Shown one piece after another: positions 18,710-26,796 of a stretch of DNA of 64,000 bases. Every line of letters starts with the position of its first letter. The first letter of the stretch is position 1. Made by a program: the position numbers and the translations under genes. The stretch is taken from positions 3,448,001-3,512,000 of the forward strand of contig NZ_CP019947.1 of assembly GCF_002025205.1 (NCBI RefSeq). The letters are read 5' to 3'. The notes under the pieces are model-generated. The model saw only the letters and a program-made list of their open reading frames with translations. It ran no database searches and was not told where the DNA came from. The stretch comes from Pseudomonas sp. CC6-YY-74 (lineage in GTDB: Bacteria; Pseudomonadota; Gammaproteobacteria; Pseudomonadales; Pseudomonadaceae).

Positions 18710-19078
18710 ATGATGGACTGGAACGCATATCGCGAAAAGCTTATGGCAGGTATTGGCGACCTTCAGGCGCTGTCTCCCGATACAGTAGGTGGCTACGTTC
18801 AAGCTAGCGGCGCAGGTGCCAAAACCAATTACCTAGACGGCAAGACTCGCGAGTTGATCGCGATTGCCGTGGCGGTGACCACCCGCTGCGACGGCTGTAT
18901 TAGCGTGCATGCCGAACGGGCAGTCAAACAAGGCGCTTCCGAGCAAGAAGTCGCCGAGGCACTCGGCGTTGCGGTCGCGCTAAATGCCGGAGCGGCGCTC
19001 GTCTATTCGGCGCGCGCGCTCGATGCGGTCAAAAAAACGACCGAAAGAAGCGATCTCATGACCGCAACCAGTAGTTAA
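18710..19078 (+). CDS. AhpD/carboxymuconolactone decarboxylase-family protein
   Basis: A 122-residue CMD-domain protein. TTRCDGCISVHAERAVKQG carries the C-x-x-C plus histidine arrangement of AhpD-like peroxidase or disulfide reductases. The preceding LDGKTRELIAIAVAV and the following ASEQEVAEALGVAV are typical of the fold. It lies 58 bases after the MaoC gene and just before a transporter, in the same direction, so it may be cotranscribed. A redox role is likely, but the partner is unknown. Confidence 0.88.
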   Translation: MMDWNAYREKLMAGIGDLQALSPDTVGGYVQASGAGAKTNYLDGKTRELIAIAVAVTTRCDGCISVHAERAVKQGASEQEVAEALGVAVALNAGAALVYSARALDAVKKTTERSDLMTATSS

Positions 19079-19091
19079 CTAGGAACCGTTG

Positions 19092-19976
19092 ATGAATAGA
19101 TCGTTGTTTCAAACAAGCACGGCAACGGCAATGGGAATTGTCCCGATCACCACAATCGCGATGCTTGCCTTTGCCGGCAACTCAGTACTCTGCCGACTAG
19201 CGTTAAAGAACACTGACATTGACGCAGCGACCTTCTCCATGCTTCGTCTGGCTAGTGGTGCGCTGGTATTGTGGTTGCTGCTCGCCTTACGCAAACGCGG
19301 CAACGGCAACGGCAACGGCAACACTGGGTCATGGTCGGGCGCGCTGGCCCTGAGCATCTACGTTGTTGCATTTACATTCGCCTATATCAAGCTGGACACC
19401 GGGATGGGGGCCCTGCTGCTGTTTGGCGCCGTTCAACTAAGCATGCTGGCCTACGGTTTTCTTCGCGGCGAGCGGTTGGCGCCTTTGGCCGCCGCTGGAC
19501 TGTTGCTGTCGCTGGCGGGGCTCGTCGTGTTACTGCTTCCCGGTGCCAGCACCCCCCCGACAGGCAGTGCGGCGCTGATGATTGCCGCAGGGCTGGCCTG
19601 GGCCGCCTATTCCTTGCTTGGTCGGGGCGTTGTGGACCCGCTCGCGCTGACAGCCGCGAACTTTCGCAAGGCGGTCCCCATCGCGCTCGTCCTTTGCTTG
19701 CCGTTCATTGGGAGTCTACGGCTCGATGGATGGGGGGCGTTTTACGCTGTTTTGTCTGGCGCTGTAGCGTCGGGACTTGGCTATGCCATCTGGTACAGCG
19801 CGCTCCGAGGTCTGAGCGCAATGCAGGCTTCCACCGTACAGTTGAGCGTACCCATTCTCGCATCACTCGCTGGGGTAGCACTGTTAAGCGAGCCCCTGAC
19901 CCTGCGGATAGCAATCGCGTCGGTCGCGGTGCTCGGAGGGATAAGCCTAGTGCTCTGCACGAAAGCGAAGACCTAA
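19092..19976 (+). CDS. EamA/DMT-family transporter
   Basis: A 294-residue inner-membrane protein with about ten hydrophobic helices in two EamA repeats. The first begins ITTIAMLAFAGNSVLCRLAL, the second ALMIAAGLAWAAYSLLGRG. LSVPILASLAGVALLSEPLT is the usual late signature of drug/metabolite exporters. The ATG at 19092 follows AGGA; a TTG one codon earlier is unlikely. A cytoplasmic loop contains RKRGNGNGNGN, encoded by four tandem copies of GGCAAC. It is the last gene of the forward cluster. The substrate is unknown. Confidence 0.88.
   Translation: MNRSLFQTSTATAMGIVPITTIAMLAFAGNSVLCRLALKNTDIDAATFSMLRLASGALVLWLLLALRKRGNGNGNGNTGSWSGALALSIYVVAFTFAYIKLDTGMGALLLFGAVQLSMLAYGFLRGERLAPLAAAGLLLSLAGLVVLLLPGASTPPTGSAALMIAAGLAWAAYSLLGRGVVDPLALTAANFRKAVPIALVLCLPFIGSLRLDGWGAFYAVLSGAVASGLGYAIWYSALRGLSAMQASTVQLSVPILASLAGVALLSEPLTLRIAIASVAVLGGISLVLCTKAKT
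19299..19322 (+). repeat. Hexanucleotide repeat (GGCAAC)x4 inside the EamA gene
   Basis: Four perfect copies encode Gly-Asn repeats in a loop between membrane helices. Because the unit is six bases, changes in copy number keep the frame and only lengthen or shorten the loop. Confidence 0.9.
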
Positions 19977-20044
19977 TACGGAAGAACTGGCAGTGGATGT
20001 TTATTGCCCGACCATATCTATCTGCCATCGCTTTGTAATGGTCA

Positions 20045-20337
20045 ACAAATTGTGGACACTGGTTTAGGGTTATCTGGACTACCCCCGCTTCGGTCGACAC
20101 CTCCAAGCGTCGAACCTGAGCGTCCAGGTCTTGTAGGTTCTTTTGCTCAGGCGTCATGGCCTTGATGCGCTGTGGTGTTGCTCAACCGCGCTAGTCACGG
20201 AGTTGCTCAACCCATAGGCGCAACGATGTCGGACTTACTCCCCTCTACTTGTAGGCCTCAGGCACTGAATAACCTTGATCTAGAACCAAGCCTGCAGCTT
20301 CAAGTTTGAAATACGGGCTGAAATATCTTCTGGTCAC
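20045..20337 (-). mobile_element. IS3-family OrfA remnant
   Basis: Reverse-strand translation from 20337 reads VTRRYFSPYFKLEAAGLVLD, a degraded copy of the IS3 OrfA start (TRRxFxPEFKLEAAxLVLD). It continues through QGYSVPEAYK, a stop, PTSLRLWVEQLRD, further stops, and MTPEQKNLQDLDAQVRRLE, the pre-leucine-zipper region of OrfA. Stops are in place by substitution, so it is dead. No OrfB is found next to it. Confidence 0.7.
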
Positions 20338-21156
20338 TTAACACCTCATTGCTGGGCGAAGCTTAACGCCCTATCGGGGAGTCCAGAATCATTGAGCCAC
20401 AACATTTTTCACCCACTATCACGCCGGTCTCTGCTGTTTCAACTCGGCACAGCTAGATACTTAACCGTGAATCACGAACCGGCGCGGCCGTCAGCGCCCC
20501 ATAGGCCGGCAGGTGTACTCTGATACTCGGCTTCGACCCAACGCTGGCGCGCGTCGACCATGTCAGAGGCGACCACCTGCGTGGTACGGCCTCTAGCGAG
20601 TCAGGCCTCGACCAGCCGTAATAACGCCAGCTTGAAATACACCGGCGCCAACCCGCCGTGCTCTGGTCGCTCTGGGCACGGGCCAACACCTCGCCTCCGT
20701 TTGTCAGAGCAGAGGCACGCATGCGGCTGGTGCCCCACCCAGCTATCCGCCTCATCCCGTCACACGACGCCGCCGTCGACGTCCATGGTTTGGGCAGTCA
20801 TCATGCGGCGGGCCCTCTGCTTATCGTTTCAAGCATTGCACTTATTATATAAATTCAGGGATTGTAAACCATCGTCCCTATAGCAGACGCCTTGGTCGAC
20901 CGCTCCTCGATTGCTCCTAGTGACTACTACCGGCGGGATAAGGTGGGGCTGGATCACTATAGATAGCTCACCGGCTCCGCCCAACTGTATTGATAGGAAT
21001 CAAATAGGTTAGCAATTTGGTGGTTATTCAACCCGACTTAATCATCACGCCTCTCCTATTTCATCTCAATCAACAAAGCACCAGACTATTATCCCGGAAA
21101 CATCATAACGCCCAATCAGGTTGACTCCCAATTAGCGAATATTGCACTCCATTCTT
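20338..21156. other. Region without a recognised gene
   Basis: About 0.8 kb between the IS3 remnant and the ALDH gene. Reverse-strand frames around 20470-20700 are GC-rich and protein-like (for example VYFKLALLRLVEA and ASDMVDARQRWVEAEYQ) but broken by a stop and not assignable. The stretch 20990-21150 is AT-rich. I see no RNA gene or clear terminator. Confidence 0.45.
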
Positions 21157-22578
21157 CTATGCATATCCTGCGGTAGACTTGATCACAAGATAATCATGTA
21201 GCCCCCACTCCGCATGCTCTAGACCATTACCAGATTGTTTATATCCACCAAATGGAGCCCGCGCATCCCAATCCGCGCCATTGATCCAAATGGACCCGAC
21301 CTTGAGACGTCGAGCGATCATTCTTGCCTTTTCAATATCAGCACATTGAATGTATCCGGATAAACCATAGACAGAGTCATTGGCAATCCGAATGGCGTCC
21401 TCTTCGGTTTCGTAGGGAATTAATGCGATCACCGGGCCAAAGATCTCCTCGATCGCAATCGTCATCTTCGGAGTCACATCCGCAAATACGGTTGGTTTAA
21501 CGTAGTAGCCCCGATCCAAACCTTTAGGCCGACCGATGCCGCCAGCAACCAACGTTGCGCCTTCATCGATGCCTGATTGAATTAATGACTGAATCCGATG
21601 AAACTGCAATTCATTCACAACCGGCCCTAAAGAAACTGCTGTTTTGGGGTCGCCTACAGTATGTTTATTCGCCGCCTCTTTGGCGGCACGCTTTGCTTCT
21701 TCCATGCGTTCTGCTGGTACAAGCATGCGAGCTGGTGCACGACACGCCTGTCCACAATTGATGTAGCATGCGTCAACGCCGTCCTTGACGGCCTTCTCAA
21801 GATCCACATCTCGCATGATCAAGTTAGCAGATTTACCTCCTAGTTCCTGGGTCACCCGCTTTACCGTATCGGCCGCAGCCCGAGCAACGGCAATTCCAGC
21901 TCTGGTAGAGCCGGTGATAGAAATCATGTCTACGTCGGGATGACGCGACAAAGCCTCTCCAGCGACCTCGCCTGAACCCGTGATATGGTTGTAGACGCCA
22001 GCAGGGAAACCCGCTTCGTGAATCAGCTCCGCAAAACGGATCGACGAAAGCGGTGAGTATTCCGAAGGCTTAGCAACAATTGTGCAACCAACCGCCAAAG
22101 CTGGAGCAACCTTGACAACCAATTGATTCATTGGCCAGTTCCAAGGAGTGATGAGTGCACAAACACCGATCGCTTCTTTTGAAATCAACGTATTGCCTCG
22201 GACTTCTTCAAACACCTCCTTTTCCAACGCCTCTATCGTGGCTTCGAGGTGAGCGGTACCCACCCAGGCTTGAGCTGCGCGAGAGAAGGCGAGCGTTGTC
22301 CCCATTTCCTCGACCATCAACTCGGAAATTTCATTATAGGCGGCGTTATATAGCTCGAGTAGGCGTCGCAGGAGCCCGAGACGCTCTTCCTTGGTGGTCA
22401 TCGAGTAACTGTCAAAAGCTGCTTTCGCTGAGGCGACTGCAAGATTCACGTCCACTTCATCGGCCATGGGAATAGGGTAGATCTGCTCTTCGGTGGCCGG
22501 ATTGGTGAGCTGATGGATGGTTTGACCATGGGGTGCGACCCACTTTCCACCAATGTAGAACTTATCAATGTTAATCAT
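21157..22578 (-). CDS. NAD(P)-dependent aldehyde dehydrogenase
   Basis: A 473-residue aldehyde dehydrogenase. Key sites are ALITPWNWPMNQLV, SITGSTRAGI, the general base in TQELGGKSAN, the nucleophile in INCGQACRAP, EEIFGPVIALI, and the C-terminal PFGGYKQSGNG. The ATG at 22578 follows AAGGAG. It is the distal end of the leftward GMC-ETF operon, separated from the DUF35 gene by a decayed MFS transporter. It could oxidise an aldehyde released by the thiolase-like/DUF35 pair or by the GMC enzyme. Sequence alone does not fix the substrate; it is not the same subgroup as the ALDH at 7116. Confidence 0.92.
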   Translation of the reverse strand: MINIDKFYIGGKWVAPHGQTIHQLTNPATEEQIYPIPMADEVDVNLAVASAKAAFDSYSMTTKEERLGLLRRLLELYNAAYNEISELMVEEMGTTLAFSRAAQAWVGTAHLEATIEALEKEVFEEVRGNTLISKEAIGVCALITPWNWPMNQLVVKVAPALAVGCTIVAKPSEYSPLSSIRFAELIHEAGFPAGVYNHITGSGEVAGEALSRHPDVDMISITGSTRAGIAVARAAADTVKRVTQELGGKSANLIMRDVDLEKAVKDGVDACYINCGQACRAPARMLVPAERMEEAKRAAKEAANKHTVGDPKTAVSLGPVVNELQFHRIQSLIQSGIDEGATLVAGGIGRPKGLDRGYYVKPTVFADVTPKMTIAIEEIFGPVIALIPYETEEDAIRIANDSVYGLSGYIQCADIEKARMIARRLKVGSIWINGADWDARAPFGGYKQSGNGLEHAEWGLHDYLVIKSTAGYA

Positions 22579-22650
22579 GCATTCTCCTTGAGGTCTTCTC
22601 AATTAATACCTATCAATAACGGTTTGTTCTATTGCCGTCTTTCTAACTCC

Positions 22651-23215
22651 TTAACGCAAGCCGCCCTCCATATGGATGGACTTTGAATCTCTACGTAACA
22701 CTGTCATCATTAATACCCTGACCAGGGAGCTTGGTACGAGCATCATGATCCCAAAGTATCCGCAATAATCGGAGTAAGTTAGAATGATCGGAATAAGTTA
22801 GATAACAAAGACTGTGATCGCAAAGCCCACTCCCATCTGAAAGGCCCGCGAAGAGCCAACAAACCGGGCATCGGACAGTTCCGTGATGGCCGTCGAAAAC
22901 TGGGCACTATCCGCCATGACCGTGAGTCACCAGAGCAGTACGACCAACACGAAAATCCAAAAGGGTCTATCGTAGGCGAAACTAATCATCAGCACAGTCA
23001 GCCCCGAAGTGCCTATCATCAGGATCGAGGTGGGGCACCGTCCGGTCTTGTAGGCCAGCCCCACCGATCAGACATACGTTGCCTCCATGGCGGCAACGGC
23101 AAATGTCAGTGTCGGTACGCTCGCAAACTCCAGCCCATCCGTATTGGCACTACATAAGTAAGAAGCCAGTCCAACATCGCATAGAGCTCTCACATGTGTC
23201 CGAAGTAACCAATAT
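22651..23215 (-). pseudogene. MFS transporter remnant (C-terminal part)
   Basis: One reverse frame reads NIGYFGHM*ELYAML, FASVPTLTFAVAAMEATYV*, GLAYKTGRCPTSILMIGTSG, VLVVLLW*LTVMADSAQF, SDARFVGSSRAFQMGVGFAI, *LIPII and ends RRDSKSIHMEGGLR with TAA at 22651. This matches major facilitator proteins with the YFGHMWELYAMW and ADSAQFSxxxxELxxxRxVG signatures. Four stops occur in one continuous frame, so this is decay by substitution, not a frameshift artefact. The N-terminal half is missing. It lies between the DUF35 and ALDH genes and was probably the operon's original second transporter. Confidence 0.8.
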
Positions 23216-23229
23216 TTCTGTTTCCCCTT

Positions 23230-23646
23230 TCAGGAAAGGCTTATTTCAAAGCAGGGCAAAATGCGTCCGCCGATATTCTGGGGTTTGAAGCGCAGAAGCT
23301 CCCCTACCGTCACGGTTTTTCCATCCGTCAATATGAGGCTGAGCATGGTTGCTCCTTCCGCCAGCTCCACCAATCCAACTATGTAGGGAATGGCAGGGAT
23401 CCAGCCTGGATGACCGGGCTTCCATATCTGGGAAAAGCTTTTAAGACGACCAATTCCATTGGCATCCCGCCACTCCAACGCATCATTCCAGCAATGTGGA
23501 CAGATCGGGCGGGGGTAGAAAATACCCCTCTCACAAGATGTGCAGTGCTGGATCACCAGACGCCCCTGCGCCGCGGCATCCCAGAATGGCTTGGACAGTT
23601 CAGTGACCGTCGGGCCGGGAACTTCAAGTCTGCTGTAATCGGTCAT
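23230..23646 (-). CDS. DUF35/OB-fold zinc-ribbon protein, partner of the thiolase-like enzyme
   Basis: A 138-residue protein with a rubredoxin-like zinc ribbon, CTSCERGIFYPRPICPHC (C-x2-C...C-x2-C), followed by an OB-fold with GIGRLKSFSQIWKPGHPGW and VGLVELAEGATMLSLI. DUF35 proteins bind SCP-x-type thiolases or aldolases and help hold acyl-CoA, as in steroid side-chain aldolases and archaeal thiolase complexes. The ATG overlaps the thiolase-like gene stop (ATGA), as expected for subunits of one complex. Confidence 0.9.
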   Translation of the reverse strand: MTDYSRLEVPGPTVTELSKPFWDAAAQGRLVIQHCTSCERGIFYPRPICPHCWNDALEWRDANGIGRLKSFSQIWKPGHPGWIPAIPYIVGLVELAEGATMLSLILTDGKTVTVGELLRFKPQNIGGRILPCFEISLS

Positions 23647-24806
23647 AGGTCGGCCCCCAAAACTAGGGCGACAGCCTCGGACATCGTGGCACCGTTGCCC
23701 GTGACAAGTGCGCTCTGACAGTTTCTAATTTGGCGATTGGGTGCTGTGCCGCGAATTTGGCGAACGGCTTCAACAACATGGGTCATGCCACCGGCAAGGT
23801 CCGGCTGGCCAAACCCCAATTGCCCTCCATGAGTGTTGATCGGCTGGCGGGCGTCCGGGGACATGCCGCCATTGTCTCTGAGCCAGGTCCCGAACTTGCC
23901 CGGCGCACAAAGCCCGGCGTCTTCGATCGTAATCGCCGCCATGATGGTGTAGCAGTCATAGAGAGACAGGAAATCGATATCGCTCACATCCATCCCCGCC
24001 TGTCCCAGTGCCCGCGCAATAGAGGGCTTGAGCGGCCCAGACGTAAGACTGGGTGCCTGACTGACCGCACGATGGGTCACTTTTTCACCTGCCCCGTTAA
24101 GGAACACCGGCGGATGACGCAGGGACTTTGCCCTGTCTGCCGTGGTTACAATCACCGCATCGGCGCCAGCCACCGGCATCACGATCTCGAATAGATGCAA
24201 GGGTGACGCGATCATGGGCGAGGCCAGGACCTCCTCGACCGAGGCGGGTTGACCGTGGAAGATTGCCATTTCGTTGTACTGAGCATTCGCCCGTGATCCG
24301 GCAGCGATCGCAGCATAATCCTCGGGACGACACCCATAGGCGGCCATATGGGCCTGCATGAGCAACGCATAGGACGTGTTTGCCCCGGACGCCCCGAACG
24401 GCGTGTCGAATTCCCGCGCAGGGTTTCGGTTGGGAGCACGCAGTGCCGGCGTGTTGCGGTGGTTCCCGATCACACACAGAACCGTTTCACATTGACCCGC
24501 CGCGATAGCAGCCGCAGCACGCCAGATCATGCCGAGGCCTGAGGCACCGCCAAGATCAACCATATTGGCCATGGTAGGTTGCATGCCGAAGTATTCGGCC
24601 ACCGTTGCCGGGACATGTTGTGGGGTTTCGCCAACCTGTGGAGCGACCAATAACCCGTCGACCTCCTCGGGCGACAGCCCCGCATCGGACATGGCTTCTG
24701 CTGAGACCTTCATCAGCAATTCCATGGTGGTAACACCTTCGGTGCGCCGCTGTGGTTTCAGCTCGCCAATGCCAACCAAGGCTGCCCTTGAGCTCATGTG
24801 TCTCAT
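23643..24806 (-). CDS. SCP-x-type thiolase-like protein, possible aldolase
   Basis: A 387-residue member of the lipid-transfer-protein/SCP-x thiolase group. Recognisable parts are ALVGIGELKPQ at the start, MSDAGLSPEEVDGLLV, DFLSLYDCYTIMAAITIEDA, and NTHGGQLGFGQPDLAGGMTH with the catalytic histidine. At the place where true thiolases have the nucleophilic cysteine (pattern CASG), this protein appears to read LGGASG, that is glycine for cysteine. Loss of that residue is known in thiolase-like retro-aldolases that work with DUF35 partners. So a retro-aldol cleavage giving an aldehyde is as likely as thiolysis. The start overlaps the preceding ligase stop; ATG three codons later is an alternative. 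Confidence 0.85.
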   Translation of the reverse strand: MRHMSSRAALVGIGELKPQRRTEGVTTMELLMKVSAEAMSDAGLSPEEVDGLLVAPQVGETPQHVPATVAEYFGMQPTMANMVDLGGASGLGMIWRAAAAIAAGQCETVLCVIGNHRNTPALRAPNRNPAREFDTPFGASGANTSYALLMQAHMAAYGCRPEDYAAIAAGSRANAQYNEMAIFHGQPASVEEVLASPMIASPLHLFEIVMPVAGADAVIVTTADRAKSLRHPPVFLNGAGEKVTHRAVSQAPSLTSGPLKPSIARALGQAGMDVSDIDFLSLYDCYTIMAAITIEDAGLCAPGKFGTWLRDNGGMSPDARQPINTHGGQLGFGQPDLAGGMTHVVEAVRQIRGTAPNRQIRNCQSALVTGNGATMSEAVALVLGADL

Positions 24807-26796
24807 AAGGCGGCGTCTCGAGTCAGGGATTTGTATTCGTCAAGGCATTGCGGGTTTGCCAGCGACCCGATGTTCTTGACCGGCAAGCCGGCCAGTGTCG
24901 TGCGCGCCGCGCTTTCAACTCGTTTGCCGTTGATCGTATACGGCACATCCGAAACCAGGTGGATGCGGGCGGGCACATGGCGCGGTGAGGCCTGGGTGCG
25001 GATGTCTTTGCGCAACGATGTCAGGGTATCGCGCGAAACGTCTGCGCCCTCGGTAAGTTTCAGGCACAAGACAACCTCTTCGTCGCCTTCGTTATCCGCA
25101 CCAAATACGAGAAAGTCTTCAAACTCAGGATAAGTCTCACAAACGGCGTAAATCTCCGAGATTCCGATCCGTACACCGCCTGGTTTGAGAGTGTTGTCCG
25201 AACGACCATGAACATAGGCACCGCCCGTATACGTCAGCTCGGCCACGTCACCATGCGTCCAGATTTCGACGTGTTCGTTGAAATAGGTGTCATGGTAGCG
25301 CTTGGTTCCACCCTCCCCCAAAAGGTCAATGGCATGGAAGGAAACGGCTCCGTGCAGACCAGTTCACCACGTTGACCGACAACCGGACAGTTTCGGCCAT
25401 CAAACACATTGACCGCGTGCCCCAAAGCTTTGACGGTCAATTGTCCGCGGCGAACGGGATGCAGCGGGGATCCGATGAGGAAACTACCGAGAATCTCGGT
25501 TCCGCCGGAAATGGACGCAAACGACATGTCCTGCTTGACAGCCTGATAAACCCAGTCGAACTGGTGCGGCAGTGTCGGTGCACCGCAGACAAGCAGGCTG
25601 CGCAGATTCTCGAGATTGACCTGCTTGCCCGGATGGTAGTTTTCAGCAGCAAGCGTGGCGAGATATTTCGGGCTGACGCCCACATGAGTCGCTTTGGTAG
25701 CCTCGACAGTGGTCCAGAGCGGAGAGCAATCCAAACCACTTTCGGTCTTTAGAATCAACGCGCCATCATAGAGAATCACAGTTGCTTCGGCGGCCAGAGC
25801 TGAAATCAACCAGTGATACATCATCCAGGCCGTATTCGTGTACCAGATCACGCTATCGCCTCGGCGGACGTCACCGTGCAGGACATGCTCTTTGAGGTGC
25901 TGCATCAGCACACCGCCCGAGCGATGCACAATCGCTTTGGGTGCGCCCGTGGTCCCCGATGTATACAGAATATACGCGGGATGATCGAAGGAAAGGCGTT
26001 CAAACACGAGTTCTGCATCCGAGCCGAACTCGTCCTGCCGCACTGCGTTCAGACCTGGTGCAACATCGCCGCTGCCGCTGACAACCAGTTTTTCGACTGA
26101 TGGCATCTTTGCCATGATCGCGTTGATACGATCAGATACATCATGCTGTTTTCCACCGTATCTGTAGACAGGTGCCGCAAAGAGAACCTTGGGTTCGACC
26201 TGTCCGATCCGGTCGATGATCGCGGCTTCGCCGAAATCCGGTGAACAGGACGTCCAGGTGCCGCCAATCGCCAAAGTCGCCAGCAGGGCAACGAGCGCAT
26301 CGATATCGTTCGGCTGGATGCCCGCGACACGATCCCCAGGCTTAACACCTGCATCGCGCAAACCCTGAGCGACTTTGGCGACCTTGGTCCGCAACTGGCC
26401 TCGGGATATGCACTGACGATCGCCCAGTTCATTCATTGCGAAAATGGCCGTGGCATTTTCATCACCGCGGAGGAGATTTTCGGCAAGATTCAGCCGTGCC
26501 TCCGGAAAGAAGCGCGCACCGGTCATCCATGCCGCTTCATCGGGCTGGAAGGCCGTTTGCCCCTTGTCACCAATGACGTCGCAAAAAGCCCAAAGAGCGG
26601 ACCAGAACTCACCCTTATGGTCAATCGACCAGCGATGCAGAGTCTCATAATCCAACGGATCAAACCCATTGGCTTCGGCAAAGCGCCAGATCGCTGAGGA
26701 TTTTTTCTGCTCGTCGCTTGGTGTCCACAAAATGTCGTTGTTGTGATTGTCAGTCATCGTAGTCCCAATCTGAATAGGCGTTGGTTGCATGTTCAT
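24803..26796 (-). pseudogene. Acetoacetyl-CoA synthetase-like CoA ligase, single frameshift
   Basis: Two abutting frames make one adenylate-forming ligase of about 664 residues. Part 1 starts at ATG 26796 (GGAGG seven bases before it, overlapping the upstream stop) and has ILWTPSDEQKKSS, YILYTSGTTGAPKAIVHRSG and FASISGGTEILGSF, ending in GELVCTEPFPSMPLTFWG. Part 2 resumes with EGGTKRYHDTYFN and has WTHGDVAEL, HGRSDNTLKPGGVRIG and the C-terminal lysine region YTINGKRVE. The break lies in a C5 run at 25315-25319 (G5 on the coding strand); one added G restores the protein. The ligase activates a 3-oxo or related acid. True inactivation and sequence error are both possible. Confidence 0.9.

Noticed and set aside
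22651..23215. TGA read as tryptophan in the MFS remnant
   Set aside because: One of the stops is TAA, one stands where relatives have glycine, the N-terminal half is missing, and nearby genes use TGA as a normal stop. Ordinary decay explains it.
25310..25325. Programmed frameshift in the AACS-like ligase
   Set aside because: The break is a single base in a G5/C5 run, and the family is normally one unbroken frame.
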